Positions 16,189-25,300 of a DNA stretch of 64,000 nt are shown here, piece by piece. The stretch is from Pseudomonas viridiflava (GTDB lineage Bacteria > Pseudomonadota > Gammaproteobacteria > Pseudomonadales > Pseudomonadaceae): the NCBI RefSeq assembly GCF_900573885.1, contig NZ_UPSE01000363.1, positions 62,001 to 126,000 of the forward strand. Reading direction: 5' to 3'. Position 1 is the stretch's first letter. Each line of letters starts with the position of its first letter. The translations under genes and the position numbers were made by a program. The notes below the pieces were generated by a model that was not told the origin of the DNA, ran no database searches, and saw only the letters and a list, made by a program, of their open reading frames with translations.

Positions 16189-17459
16189 TGGGCAGGCTTC
16201 TCAAGAATCAGAATGGCGCGAAAATCGTTGACGTTGGTCCGCGTCGGGCCGGTGACGATCAGCTCGTCCAGGGCCGCGAAGTAGCCATAGCCATTGTTGT
16301 TATCCAGCTCGTCGCTGGCCGAAAGGTTCAGCGCGGCGGCGCGGGCGTAGCTGCTGGGCGTCATCAGCGCGCCGGCGTTGTCTTCGGAGCCGTCGATGCC
16401 GTCAGTGTCGCCGGCCAGGGCATACACGCCGGGCAAGCCTTTAAGGCTTTCGGTGAGGCTCAGCAGGAACTCGGCGTTGCGTCCGCCACGGCCGTCACCG
16501 CGCACGGTCACCGTGGTTTCGCCGCCGGACAGAATCACGCACGGCGGTTTGATCGGCTGGCCGTGCAGATGAATCTGCCGGGCGATGCCGGCGTGCACCT
16601 TGGCCACTTCCCGCGACTCGCCTTCCAGGTCGCCGAGAATCAATACCGGCAATCCGGCGGCTTCAACCTTCGCGGCAGCCGCGTCGAGCGACTGCTGGGG
16701 CGTGGCGATCAATTGGAAATGGCTGCGGGCCAGGCAAGGGTCGCCGGGTTTTACGGTTTCCGATTCCGGGCTGTTCAGCCAGTCGCGCACGTTGGCGGGA
16801 ATGTCGATGTTGTAGCGCGCCAGAATCGCCAGCGCCTGCTGCGAGGTGGTGGGGTCGGCCACGGTCGGGCCGGAGGCAATCACCGTGGCTTCATCGCCCG
16901 GCACATCGGAAATGGCATAGGTGTACACGCTGGCCGGCCATGAAGCTTTTGCCAGGCGTCCGCCCTTGATCGCCGAGAGATGCTTGCGCACGCAGTTCAT
17001 CTCGCCGATCGTGGCGCCGGATTTCAGCAGGGCTTTGTTCAGCGCCTGTTTGTCTTGCAGGCTGATGCCGGCGGCGGGCAATGCCAGCAGCGACGAGCCG
17101 CCACCGGAGAGCAGAAAGATGACGCGGTCGCTTTCTTGCAGGTTGCTCACCAGCTCCAACACGCGGCGGGCCACGCGCTCGCCGGCGTCGTCTGGCACCG
17201 GGTGGGCGGCTTCCACCACTTCAATTTTCCGGCAGTTGGCGCCGTGCTCGTAGCGCGTCACCACCAGGCCGGACACCTCGCCCTGCCACTCACGCTCCAC
17301 CACTTCGGCCATGGCCGCCGCCGCCTTGCCGGCGCCGATGACAATCACCCGGCCGCTGCGGTCGGCGGGCAGGTGGTCGGCCAATACCTGGCGCGGGTGG
17401 GCGGCGTCGATGGCGGTGGCGAACAGGTCGCGCAGCAGACTCTTGGGGTCGAGGTTCAT
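16185..17459 (-). CDS. ttuD: Glycerate 2-kinase / hydroxypyruvate reductase (TtuD)
   Basis: The 424-residue protein belongs to the MOFRL/DUF4147 family. These proteins were first called hydroxypyruvate reductase (TtuD), but many are glycerate 2-kinases (GckA). Visible segments are VIVIGAGKAAAAMAEV, IFLLSGGGSSLLALPA, YAISDVPGDEATVIASGPT and CVILSGGETTVTVRGDGRGG. In this operon it should take D-glycerate from GlxR onward. The start at 17459 (MNLDPKSLL) is the family N-terminus; further upstream codons run through a repeat. It ends with a 4-bp overlap with pykF. Confidence 0.92.
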   Translation of the reverse strand: MNLDPKSLLRDLFATAIDAAHPRQVLADHLPADRSGRVIVIGAGKAAAAMAEVVEREWQGEVSGLVVTRYEHGANCRKIEVVEAAHPVPDDAGERVARRVLELVSNLQESDRVIFLLSGGGSSLLALPAAGISLQDKQALNKALLKSGATIGEMNCVRKHLSAIKGGRLAKASWPASVYTYAISDVPGDEATVIASGPTVADPTTSQQALAILARYNIDIPANVRDWLNSPESETVKPGDPCLARSHFQLIATPQQSLDAAAAKVEAAGLPVLILGDLEGESREVAKVHAGIARQIHLHGQPIKPPCVILSGGETTVTVRGDGRGGRNAEFLLSLTESLKGLPGVYALAGDTDGIDGSEDNAGALMTPSSYARAAALNLSASDELDNNNGYGYFAALDELIVTGPTRTNVNDFRAILILEKPAQ

Positions 17460-17495
17460 CAGGACTACTCCAACTCGTTTCTTGTTATGCGTGCA

Positions 17496-17550
17496 GGTCG
17501 ATTGCAGTCCGCAGCGCTCGCTTTCCAAGGGCTGTGGACTGAAATCGACC
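17496..17550. repeat. 20-bp imperfect inverted repeat upstream of ttuD
   Basis: GGTCGATTGCAGTCCGCAGC at 17496-17515 and the complementary arm at 17531-17550 match at 18 of 20 positions around a 15-base loop. It lies between glxR and ttuD on the operon transcript. It may be an RNA stem-loop that stabilises or attenuates the message, or a single-copy palindromic repeat. Confidence 0.7.
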
Positions 17551-17614
17551 CACCCGGCTTGCAGGCCGTGACACCGCTTACCGGGCAGGTCGAAAACGTT
17601 GTGCAGATTGAAGC

Positions 17615-17693
17615 GTAGGTTGGGTTGAGCGCAGCGAAGCCCAACGAGCGGGGAGGCCATGTTGGGCTTCGCCTACGGCTCAACCCAACCTAC
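17615..17693. repeat. Inverted pair of GTAGGTTGGGTTGAG repeats (family A)
   Basis: One arm runs 17615-17645 and the inverted arm 17661-17693, separated by 15 bases. It lies inside the gcl operon between glxR and ttuD, so it is presumably transcribed. Confidence 0.85.
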
Positions 17694-17714
17694 GAAATCA
17701 ACCGGCGAATATCT

Positions 17715-18605
17715 TCAGTCCTTGCGAATCGAGAAGTTGGCCATGTGTTCCAAGCCTTTGATCAGCGCCGAGTGGTCCCAATTGCTGCCACCGATGGCTG
17801 CGCAGGTGCTGAACACTTGCTGGGCATTGGCGGTGTTGGGCAGGTTCAGGCCCAGCTCTTTGGCGCCGGCCAGGGCCAGGTTGAGGTCTTTCTGGTGCAG
17901 GCTGATGCGGAAGCCCGGGTCGAAGGTGCCTTTGATCATGCGCTCGCCGTGCACTTCGAGAATTTTCGAGCCGGCGAAACCGCCCATCAGGGCTTCACGC
18001 ACTTTGGCCGGATCGGCGCCGTTCTTGGCGGCGAACAGCAGGGCTTCGGCAACGGCCTGAATGTTCAGGGCAACGATGATCTGGTTGGCCACTTTGGCGG
18101 TCTGACCGTCGCCATTGCCGCCCACGCGGGTGATGTTTTTGCCCATGGCCTGGAACAGCGGCAGCACGCGTTCGAAGGCATTCGGGCAACCGCCGACCAT
18201 GATCGACAGGGTGGCCGCTTTGGCGCCCACTTCACCGCCAGACACCGGTGCGTCCAGGTAGGCAGCGCCAGTGGCTTTGATTTTTTCAGCGAAGGCTTTG
18301 GTGGCGGTAGGGGAGATCGAGCTCATGTCGATGACCACTTTGCCGGCGCCAACGCCTTCAACCACGCCGTCTTTGCGGAACAGCACGTCTTCAACCTGCG
18401 GGGTATCCGGCACCATGATGATGATGAATTCGGATTCCTGCGCCACTTCCTTCGGGTTGGCCAGGCCAACGCCGTTGTCGCCCAGCAGGTCAGCCGGGGC
18501 TTTGTCGAAGTGCTCGGAGAAGAACAGGGTGTGACCTGCTTTTTGCAGGTTCTGGGCCATGGGCTTGCCCATGATGCCGGTGCCGATAAAACCGATTTTA
18601 GCCAT
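17715..18605 (-). CDS. glxR: 2-hydroxy-3-oxopropionate (tartronate semialdehyde) reductase
   Basis: The 296-residue NAD(P)-dependent enzyme reduces tartronate semialdehyde to D-glycerate. The Rossmann motif GFIGTGIMGKPMAQNL opens the protein. The substrate motif DAPVSGGEVGAKAATLSIMVGG fragment and the catalytic-lysine region GQTAKVANQI are typical of beta-hydroxyacid dehydrogenases. It lies 11 bp after hyi on the minus strand. The order gcl-hyi-glxR is the classical glyoxylate-to-glycerate pathway. Confidence 0.96.
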   Translation of the reverse strand: MAKIGFIGTGIMGKPMAQNLQKAGHTLFFSEHFDKAPADLLGDNGVGLANPKEVAQESEFIIIMVPDTPQVEDVLFRKDGVVEGVGAGKVVIDMSSISPTATKAFAEKIKATGAAYLDAPVSGGEVGAKAATLSIMVGGCPNAFERVLPLFQAMGKNITRVGGNGDGQTAKVANQIIVALNIQAVAEALLFAAKNGADPAKVREALMGGFAGSKILEVHGERMIKGTFDPGFRISLHQKDLNLALAGAKELGLNLPNTANAQQVFSTCAAIGGSNWDHSALIKGLEHMANFSIRKD

Positions 18606-18616
18606 GGGAATGCTCC

Positions 18617-19399
18617 TTAGATGGCGTTATGAGTCTTGAGCCAGCCGAGGCCGGCGGCGGTGGTGGTGGCAGGCTTGTATTCACAGCCAACCCAGCCCTG
18701 GTAGCCGATGCGGTCCAGGTGCTCGAACAGGAAGCGGTAGTTGATTTCACCCGTGCCAGGCTCGTTGCGGCCAGGGTTGTCGGCCAGCTGCACGTGGTTG
18801 ATCACGGCCAGGTTGCCTTCCAGGCTGCGGGCCAGGTCACCTTCCATGATTTGCATGTGGTAGATGTCGTACTGCAGGAACAGGTTGCTGCTGGCGACCT
18901 TGTCGCGAATGGCCAGCGCCTGTTTGGTGGTGGTCAGGTAGAAGCCGGGAATGTCGCGGGTGTTGATCATTTCCATGACCAGCTTGATACCGGCGGCTTG
19001 CAGCTTTTCAGCCGCGTATTTCAGGTTGTCTACGAACGTTTGCTCAACCGTGGCGCAATCCGGACCTTGCGGACGGATGCCGGCCAGGCAGTTGATTTGC
19101 GTGTTGCCGAGCACCTTGGCGTAGGCGATGGCCTTGTCTACGCCGGCGCGGAATTCTTCAACGCGGTCGGGGTGGCAGGCGATGCCGCGCTCACCCTTGG
19201 CCCAATCGCCGGCGGGCAGGTTGAACAGCACCTGCTCCAGCTTGTGGGTGTTCAGGCGGGCTTTGATTTCTTCGGCAGGGAAGTCGTACGGAAACAGGTA
19301 TTCAACGCCGCTGAAGCCGGCTTGGGCGGCAGCGTCGAAACGGTCCAGGAAGTCCACTTCGGTGAACAGCATGGACAGGTTGGCGGCAAAGCGTGGCAT
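18617..19399 (-). CDS. hyi: Hydroxypyruvate isomerase
   Basis: The 260-residue TIM-barrel enzyme interconverts hydroxypyruvate and tartronate semialdehyde. Visible family segments are MPRFAANLSMLFTEVDFLDR, CHPDRVEEFRAGVDKA, NCLAGIRPQG, EMINTRDIPGF and QYDIYHMQIMEGDLA, with metal-binding Glu, Asp and His residues. The ATG at 19399 has GAGGAG seven bases upstream, so the longer frame beginning at 19438 is not used. It lies between gcl and glxR. Confidence 0.94.
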   Translation of the reverse strand: MPRFAANLSMLFTEVDFLDRFDAAAQAGFSGVEYLFPYDFPAEEIKARLNTHKLEQVLFNLPAGDWAKGERGIACHPDRVEEFRAGVDKAIAYAKVLGNTQINCLAGIRPQGPDCATVEQTFVDNLKYAAEKLQAAGIKLVMEMINTRDIPGFYLTTTKQALAIRDKVASSNLFLQYDIYHMQIMEGDLARSLEGNLAVINHVQLADNPGRNEPGTGEINYRFLFEHLDRIGYQGWVGCEYKPATTTAAGLGWLKTHNAI

Positions 19400-19439
19400 G
19401 GGGCACTCCTCGATTTGGCTGGGAAAAGGCAAGAGCAAC

Positions 19440-19556
19440 GGCCCCTCTCCCTAACCCTCTCCCGCAAGCGGGCGAGGGGACTGATCGGTGGTTGTTTCGC
19501 GGTCGCGCTTGTCTCCCCTCGCCCGCTCGCGGGAGAGGGGCTGGGGGAGAGGGCCG
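19440..19556. repeat. Inverted pair of CCCTCTCCC repeats (family C)
   Basis: The left copy begins GGCCCCTCTCCCTAACCCTC, and an inverted copy ends CTGGGGGAGAGGGCC at 19556. It fills the gap between gcl and hyi, so it is probably transcribed within the operon. Confidence 0.8.
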
Positions 19557-19559
19557 CTT

Positions 19560-21335
19560 TTAGTCCAGCATCGAAATCGCAGTCGGTGCGTCCGAGCCTG
19601 TCAGCGCCAGGTCTTCGAACTCGCTGACGGCATTGATCTCGGTGCCCATGGAGATGTTGGTCACGCGCTCCAGAATGATTTCCACCACCACCGGTACGCG
19701 GTGCTGTGCCATCAACTCTTGCGCCTGACGCAGGGCCGGCTGAATCTCGTTCGGCTCGAACACTCGAATGGCTTTGCAACCCAGACCTTCAGCGACGGCC
19801 ACGTGGTCCACGCCATAGCCGTTCAGCTCCGGCGCGTTGATGTTTTCGAAGGCCAACTGCACGCAGTAGTCCATTTCGAAGCCGCGTTGTGCCTGACGAA
19901 TCAGACCCAGGTAGGAGTTGTTCACCACCACGTGGATGTACGGCAGGTTGAACTGCGCGCCCACGGCCAGTTCTTCGATCATGAACTGGAAGTCGTAGTC
20001 GCCAGACAGCGCGACAACTTTGCGGCTTGGGTCGGCTTTCACCACGCCCAGGGCAGCAGGAATGGTCCAGCCCAGCGGGCCGGCCTGGCCACAGTTGATC
20101 CAGTGACGCGGCTTGTACACGTGCAGGAACTGCGCGCCGGCAATCTGCGACAGGCCGATGGTGCTGACGTAGCAGGTGTCTTTGCCGAAGGCTTCGTTCA
20201 TTTCTTCGTAGACGCGCTGCGGTTTGACCGGCACGTTGTCGAAGTGGGTTTTGCGTTGCAGGGTGCGTTTGCGCTGGTGGCACGAGTCCAGCCAGGCGGC
20301 ACGGCTTTTCAGCTTGCCAGCGGCTTTCCATTCCTTGGCCACGGTGATGAACATATCCAACGCGGCGCCGGCGTCGGAGACGATGCCCAGGTCCGGGTTG
20401 AACACGCGACCGATTTGCGTCGGCTCGATATCCACATGAATAAAGCGGCGACCTTCGGTGTACACATCCACCGAACCGGTGTGGCGGTTGGCCCAACGGT
20501 TACCGATGCCGAACACCAGGTCCGACTCCAGCAGCGTGGCGTTGCCGTAGCGGTGCGAAGTTTGCAGACCGACCATGCCGACCATCAGCGGGTGATCGTC
20601 CGGAATCGTGCCCCAGCCCATCAGGGTCGGAACCACCGGCACACCAACCAATTCGGCGAACTCGACCAGCTTGTCGCTGGCATCGGCGTTGATCACGCCA
20701 CCACCGGCTACCAGCAGGGGGCGCTCGGCGTCGTTCAGCAGCGCCAGGGCTTTCTCGGCCTGGGCGCGGTTGGCGGCCGGGCGGCTCAGCGGCAGCGGTT
20801 GGTAGGCGTCGATGTCGAATTCGATTTCAGCCATCTGCACGTCGAACGGCAGGTCGATCAGCACGGGGCCAGGGCGGCCGCTGCGCATTTCATAAAAGGC
20901 TTTCTGGAACGCATACGGCACCTGGCCCGGCTCCATGACGGTGGTTGCCCACTTGGTCACTGGCTTGACGATGCTGGTGATATCGACGGCCTGGAAATCT
21001 TCCTTGTGCATACGGGCACGCGGCGCCTGGCCGGTGATGCACAGAATCGGAATGGAGTCGGCGCTGGCGCTGTACAGGCCAGTGACCATGTCGGTGCCGG
21101 CAGGGCCGGAGGTGCCGATGCACACCCCGATATTGCCAGCCTTGGTACGGGTGTAACCCTCGGCCATGTGCGAAGCGCCTTCCACGTGGCGAGCCAGTAC
21201 GTGGTCGATGCCGCCGACTTTTTTCAGCGAGGCGTACAGCGGGTTGATCGCGGCGCCGGGAATACCAAACGCGGTGTCGACGCCTTCGCGGCGCATAACG
21301 AGGACGGCTGCCTCGATTGCTCTCATTTTGGCCAT
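19560..21335 (-). CDS. gcl: Glyoxylate carboligase (tartronate-semialdehyde synthase)
   Basis: The 591-residue thiamine diphosphate and FAD enzyme joins two glyoxylates into tartronate semialdehyde with loss of CO2. At the position where most ThDP enzymes carry a catalytic glutamate the sequence reads [13 protein letters not shown], with valine at residue 51, the known Gcl signature. The ThDP-binding [11 protein letters not shown] segment and FAD region are present. The start [12 protein letters not shown] at 21335 is conserved. It is the promoter-proximal gene of gcl-hyi-glxR-ttuD-pykF and diverges from the GlcG-like gene. Confidence 0.97.
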   Translation of the reverse strand: MAKMRAIEAAVLVMRREGVDTAFGIPGAAINPLYASLKKVGGIDHVLARHVEGASHMAEGYTRTKAGNIGVCIGTSGPAGTDMVTGLYSASADSIPILCITGQAPRARMHKEDFQAVDITSIVKPVTKWATTVMEPGQVPYAFQKAFYEMRSGRPGPVLIDLPFDVQMAEIEFDIDAYQPLPLSRPAANRAQAEKALALLNDAERPLLVAGGGVINADASDKLVEFAELVGVPVVPTLMGWGTIPDDHPLMVGMVGLQTSHRYGNATLLESDLVFGIGNRWANRHTGSVDVYTEGRRFIHVDIEPTQIGRVFNPDLGIVSDAGAALDMFITVAKEWKAAGKLKSRAAWLDSCHQRKRTLQRKTHFDNVPVKPQRVYEEMNEAFGKDTCYVSTIGLSQIAGAQFLHVYKPRHWINCGQAGPLGWTIPAALGVVKADPSRKVVALSGDYDFQFMIEELAVGAQFNLPYIHVVVNNSYLGLIRQAQRGFEMDYCVQLAFENINAPELNGYGVDHVAVAEGLGCKAIRVFEPNEIQPALRQAQELMAQHRVPVVVEIILERVTNISMGTEINAVSEFEDLALTGSDAPTAISMLD

Positions 21336-21360
21336 TTGTTGTGCCTCTTTTGTTCTTAAA

Positions 21361-21540
21361 TTGTATACAACTTTCTGTGGCGGATTCTATTCAGGCCATG
21401 ACTTTAAGGTCAACATTTTTTCGCGGGCAAAGCGCGGCGAGGCGAAACAGATTTAAAACGCCTGTTTTAGCGCGGGTTTCAGCGGCGGCGTGGGATTGCG
21501 CAAAAGTGTATGTATACAAAAGACAGTTAGATTGTATCGA
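21361..21540. promoter_or_regulatory. Operator-like palindromes in the gcl/GlcG-like divergent region
   Basis: A perfect palindrome TTGTATACAA lies at 21361-21370, 25 bp before the gcl start. A near-identical ATGTATACAA lies at 21510-21519, and a half-site ATTGTATC at 21531. The 327-bp gap between the divergent genes is AT-rich compared with its surroundings. Palindromes of this type are common operators of GntR (FCD) regulators, so the sites probably control one or both genes. The regulator is not obviously encoded nearby. Confidence 0.6.
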
Positions 21541-21662
21541 CAGCTTGCGTTTTTTGTTTTGGCTGCGATAGTTAAGCCGTCTTTTGATTGCACCGCCGGG
21601 TGCGTTTGCCTGCTCCGGTGGTGTGTTCCGTACGCTTTCAATTACAAGAAGGGACTTACCCC

Positions 21663-22094
21663 ATGAGCGCTTTAACCCTGCAACTCGCCACCCAGATCAC
21701 CGAGCAAGCCCAGTCGGCAGGCCGCGCGGCCTCGGCAGCGCCCCTGACCATTGCGGTGCTGGACGCTGGCGGTCATTTGATTTCGCTGCTGCGCGAAGAC
21801 GGCTCAAGCATGCTTCGCCCGCAAATTGCCATCGGCAAAGCCTGGGGCGCGGTAGCGCTTGGCAAGGCCTCGCGGCAGATCGCCAACGATGCTCAGCAAC
21901 GGCCGAGTTTCATTGCCGCCGTGAACACGCTGGCCAACGGCAACGTGATTCCGGCGCCGGGCGGCGTGCTGATTCGCGATGCGAATAATCAGGTGATTGG
22001 GGCGGTTGGGATTAGTGGCGATACGTCGGACATTGATGAGCAATGTGCCGTGAAGGGGGTGTTGGCGGCGGGGTTGCAGGCGGATATTGGGTAA
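21663..22094 (+). CDS. GlcG/HbpS-family protein
   Basis: The 143-residue protein fits the GlcG/HbpS-like heme-degrading or small-molecule-binding family (PF03928). It has the conserved VLDAGGHLISLLREDGSS and the glycine-rich IPAPGGVLIRD and AVGISGDTSDIDEQCA blocks. Members often sit beside glycolate or glyoxylate genes, and this one diverges from gcl. The ATG at 21663 has AAGGGA upstream. No signal peptide is seen. Its biochemical role is not established. Confidence 0.85.
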   Translation: MSALTLQLATQITEQAQSAGRAASAAPLTIAVLDAGGHLISLLREDGSSMLRPQIAIGKAWGAVALGKASRQIANDAQQRPSFIAAVNTLANGNVIPAPGGVLIRDANNQVIGAVGISGDTSDIDEQCAVKGVLAAGLQADIG

Positions 22095-22134
22095 GGCGGT
22101 TTGGTTGATTAGGAAGCGATGGCTGATCTGAAAT

Positions 22135-22213
22135 CCTGGATTCCCGCCTGCGCGGGAATGACGGAGTTGTAAGTAATTTCACGGTCATCCCCGCGAAGGC
22201 GGGGATCCAGAAT
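22135..22213. repeat. Inverted pair of GGATTCCCGC/GCGGGAATGACG repeats (family B)
   Basis: CTGGATTCCCGCCTGCGCGG at 22136 continues to GAATGACGG, and an inverted copy (GTCATCCCCGCG...GGCGGGGATCCAG) ends at 22213. Each copy is itself palindromic. It lies between convergent genes. The same family recurs at 30161-30314. Confidence 0.8.
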
Positions 22214-22272
22214 CGCAAGGCGAGCAAAGTACTCAACGGAGCCACAGTTAAGGCTTGTACAGGAAAACCGCC

Positions 22273-22911
22273 TTACCCAACCACCTTAACCTTGGCCGCA
22301 GCCCCCTCACTCACCTCACACCCTCCAATCACCATCCGAATTATCGTCTCGGCCGCCGCCTCATAGTCGGCGTCGTCGAGCTTGGATTTGCCCGTGACGA
22401 TGGAAATCTGCCAGTCGAAATCGGCGTAGGTTTGCGTGGCGGCCCAGATGCTGAAAAGCAGATGGTGCGGGTCTACCTTGGCCATCAGGCCCTGGTCGAT
22501 CCAGGCTTGAATGCAGCTGATGTTGTGCTTGGCCTGGGCGTTCAGTTGTGCGGTTTGCTCGGCGGAGAGGTGTGGGGCGCCGTGCATGATTTCGCTGGCG
22601 AACACTTTCGAGGCGTAGGCCAGGTCGCGGGAAATGCGGATTTTCGAGCGGATATAAGCGCGCAATACATCGGCCGGCTGGCCGCCTTCGTTGAACGGCT
22701 GCGAGGCCTGCAGCAACGGTTCGACGATACTTTCCAGCACCTCGCGGTACAGGTTTTCCTTGGACTTGAAGTAGTAATACACGTTGGGCTTGGGCAAGCC
22801 CGCTTTGGCGGCGATGTCGCTGGTCTTGGTGGCGGCGAAGCCTTTGTCGGCGAACTCTTCGCTGGCTGCGCGCAGAATCAACTCTTTGTTGCGCTCACGG
22901 ATACTGGTCAT
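22273..22911 (-). CDS. TetR-family regulator, RutR-like
   Basis: The 212-residue protein begins with a TetR helix-turn-helix (EEFADKGFAATKTSDIAAKAG, then LPKPNVYYYFKSKENLY). Its C-terminal domain (ISCIQAWIDQGLMAKVDPHHLLFSIWAATQTYADFDWQI in part) resembles the RutR/YcdC group, which in E. coli senses pyrimidines. The neighbouring ureide, glyoxylate and nucleobase-uptake genes suggest a purine or pyrimidine effector, but this is inference. It is encoded convergently to the GlcG-like gene. Confidence 0.88.
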   Translation of the reverse strand: MTSIRERNKELILRAASEEFADKGFAATKTSDIAAKAGLPKPNVYYYFKSKENLYREVLESIVEPLLQASQPFNEGGQPADVLRAYIRSKIRISRDLAYASKVFASEIMHGAPHLSAEQTAQLNAQAKHNISCIQAWIDQGLMAKVDPHHLLFSIWAATQTYADFDWQISIVTGKSKLDDADYEAAAETIIRMVIGGCEVSEGAAAKVKVVG

Positions 22912-23008
22912 CTAAAGACTCTTTTGCTGTGGCACCGCATCGATGGGCTTGCTGAGTGGTCGGGCATGGTAGCACCGCGTTTGCGCGAGGCTCAATCATG
23001 CACAGGAC

Positions 23009-23085
23009 GTAGGAGCGAGCTCGCTAGCGAACCCTGAAAACATTGATATGCGGGATACCCCATTCGCTACCAAGGTAGCTCCTAC
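23009..23085. repeat. REPIN-like inverted pair of REP elements
   Basis: GTAGGAGCGAGCTCGCTAGC at 23009 faces the inverted copy ATTCGCTACC...GTAGCTCCTAC ending at 23085. It sits in the 297-bp gap between the divergent TetR and moaA genes; the rest of that gap shows no gene. Confidence 0.8.
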
Positions 23086-23208
23086 AAAACGTCGGTTGAG
23101 CGAAATTCTTGTATACGCGATCAGCATTTTTTGAGTACATTTCTGACTTCGTGGTCAGTTAATTCTTACGTACCCTTTTTCGGCTCCCTGAGCAGTTGGA
23201 GATCCGTC

Positions 23209-24219
23209 GTGTCCTTGCCGCTTGCACCTGACGCCAGCCTGGTCGATCCCTTCGGGCGGCGTATCACTTACCTGCGTTTGTCGGTCACCGACCGTTGCGA
23301 TTTTCGCTGCACGTATTGCATGAGCGAAGACATGCAATTCGCCCCGCGCGCGCAGATTCTCACCCTCGAAGAGCTGTACGCCGTGGCCGATGCGTTTATC
23401 GGGCTGGGCGTCAAACGCATCCGCATCACCGGCGGCGAGCCACTGGTGCGCAAGGGCGTGGTGGGGTTGCTGCAACGGCTCGGCAGCCGCAGCGAGCTGG
23501 AGGATCTGGCCATCACCACCAATGGCTCTCAGCTCGGCAGCATGGCTGAGCAACTGCGCAGCGCCGGGGTCAGGCGGCTGAACGTCAGCCTCGACTCTTT
23601 GCAACGCGAGCGCTTTGCCGCCTTCACCCGCCGCGACGCCCTGGACCAAGTGCTCGCGGGCATCGACGCGGCACGGGCAGCGGGCTTTGCGCGCATCAAG
23701 CTCAACTGCGTGGTGCAGCGCGGGCGCAACGATGACGAGGTGCACGACCTGGTGCAGTTCGCTGTCGAGCGCGGGCTGGACATCAGCTTTATCGAAGAAA
23801 TGCCATTGGGCTCGGTCACCAGCCATCAACGTGAACAGACCTTTTGCTCCAGCGAGCAGGTGCGCGCGCTCATCGAACAGCGCTTTGCGCTGGTGCGCAG
23901 CAGTCGCGTTACTGGCGGGCCGTCGCGCTATTGGCAGGTGGTCGGCAGCGACACGCAGGTGGGCTTTATCTCGCCCCATAGCCACAACTTCTGTGGCGAC
24001 TGCAACCGCGTGCGCGTGACCGCCGAAGGCAAGCTGGTGCTGTGCCTCGGTCACGAAGGCGCCCTCGATTTGAAAGGCCTGATGCGCGCGCACCCGGGCG
24101 ACAGCGAGCGCTTGCGTCAGGCACTGGTCAACGCCCTGCAACTGAAACCCGAACGCCATCACTTTGATCAAGCCGAGCAGGTGCAGGTGCTGCGGTTTAT
24201 GAGCATGACTGGCGGCTGA
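23209..24219 (+). CDS. moaA: GTP 3',8-cyclase MoaA
   Basis: The 336-residue radical SAM enzyme makes the first intermediate of molybdopterin from GTP. The SAM cluster cysteines are C30, C34 and C37 in TDRCDFRCTYC. The C-terminal cluster motif reads FCGDCNRVRV...LCLG, and the chain ends in the GG needed by the family. The GTG at 23209 has GGAG seven bases upstream; the longer frame to 23131 would add a non-conserved leader. It stands alone, without other moa genes. A second, more divergent MoaA-like gene is at 50099. Confidence 0.93.
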   Translation: MSLPLAPDASLVDPFGRRITYLRLSVTDRCDFRCTYCMSEDMQFAPRAQILTLEELYAVADAFIGLGVKRIRITGGEPLVRKGVVGLLQRLGSRSELEDLAITTNGSQLGSMAEQLRSAGVRRLNVSLDSLQRERFAAFTRRDALDQVLAGIDAARAAGFARIKLNCVVQRGRNDDEVHDLVQFAVERGLDISFIEEMPLGSVTSHQREQTFCSSEQVRALIEQRFALVRSSRVTGGPSRYWQVVGSDTQVGFISPHSHNFCGDCNRVRVTAEGKLVLCLGHEGALDLKGLMRAHPGDSERLRQALVNALQLKPERHHFDQAEQVQVLRFMSMTGG

Positions 24220-24271
24220 ATGCACCGTTGACGCTTTGCATCCTCCACAAAAACAAAAATAGGAAATTGCC

Positions 24272-25090
24272 GTGAACGCCAAGCTCGTTTGCACTGCCAT
24301 CGCCGCGCTATTAATCACCACCACCGCACACGCCCAAACCTACGTGGTCGGCGTAGAAAACACGCCGTTCATGCCGCACTACGCCACCGATAAGCAGGGC
24401 AATTATTCCGGCTTTGCCCGTGAGGTGCTGGACCTGTTTGCCGCCAAGGCCGGGGTGCAATTGGAGTATCGGCCGCTGCCCGTGGAGCGCTTGCTACCCG
24501 CAGTGTTGCAAGGCGAGGTGGATTTCAAATACCCGGACAACAGCACCTGGGCGCAGGAGCAAAAAGCCGGCAAGAACCTGCGTTATAGCCAGGCCGTAGT
24601 GAACTACGTCGACGGCGTGCTGGTGCCGCCCAAGCGGCAAGGGCAGGGCGCGGACGCGTTGCAGCGGCTGGCTATCGTCCGTGGCTGGACGCCATGGGCG
24701 TACCAGACGCGTATCGACGCCAGGCAAACCCGATTGGTCGAGGGCGAAGATCTGCCCGCGATGATCAAGCTGGCGCTGAAAAAGGAAGCCGACGGCGCCT
24801 ACTTCAACGTGGTGGTCGCCACCTATTACCTCGACAACATTCGCGCCCGTCCCGGTGCGTTGGTGTTCGATTCCAAACTGCCCTTCACCCGTGGCACCTT
24901 TCACCTGTCGAGCAGCAAGCATCCCGAGCTGATCCAGCGCTTTGACCAGTTCCTGGTCGAGCAGCACCAGGCCATCGCTGCGCTAAAAGACAAGTATCAG
25001 GTCGAGGCCAATCTCGACTCGGAATTTATGGGCTTGGAGCAGTGGAAAGTCGATTTTCTCAAGCGTCAGCAAGCCAGGCCTGCGAAGTAA
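24272..25090 (+). CDS. Periplasmic solute-binding protein (family 3)
   Basis: The 272-residue protein has a signal peptide (CTAIAALLITTTAHA) and the beginning of a bacterial family 3 solute-binding fold: VVGVENTPFMPHYA, GFAREVLDLFAAKAGV and EYRPLPVERLLPAVLQGEVDF. No permease or ATPase gene lies nearby, so it may be an orphan sensor or binding protein. The start is GTG 24272 after AGGAAA. Its ligand is unknown. Confidence 0.82.
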   Translation: MNAKLVCTAIAALLITTTAHAQTYVVGVENTPFMPHYATDKQGNYSGFAREVLDLFAAKAGVQLEYRPLPVERLLPAVLQGEVDFKYPDNSTWAQEQKAGKNLRYSQAVVNYVDGVLVPPKRQGQGADALQRLAIVRGWTPWAYQTRIDARQTRLVEGEDLPAMIKLALKKEADGAYFNVVVATYYLDNIRARPGALVFDSKLPFTRGTFHLSSSKHPELIQRFDQFLVEQHQAIAALKDKYQVEANLDSEFMGLEQWKVDFLKRQQARPAK

Positions 25091-25300
25091 ACCTGCGGCC
25101 CTGACAAGCGGTTAGACGCCGCGCCGCGCCTGCGTTTTAGGGCGGATGTTGGTTGCCGCTTACGCGTACCGGTCGGCGAATGTCCTGAACCTTTACGCAA
25201 CGGGTCACGTCCATTTTTGCGAGCGGTCGATAAAGCCCAAACGGGCACGTCGGCCAACAACCTGCAGCGTGACGCTGCTCGCCAAAAGAGGATTTTGACC

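Noticed and set aside
19488..21359. A 623-codon frame antisense to gcl, and similar long antisense frames over etfD, the glycoside hydrolase and pykF.
   Set aside because: Each lies opposite a gene with complete family motifs and has no ribosome site or recognisable domain.
23086..23208. A molybdenum-cofactor (Moco) riboswitch in front of moaA.
   Set aside because: The short leader has no long stem-loop array of the Moco type.
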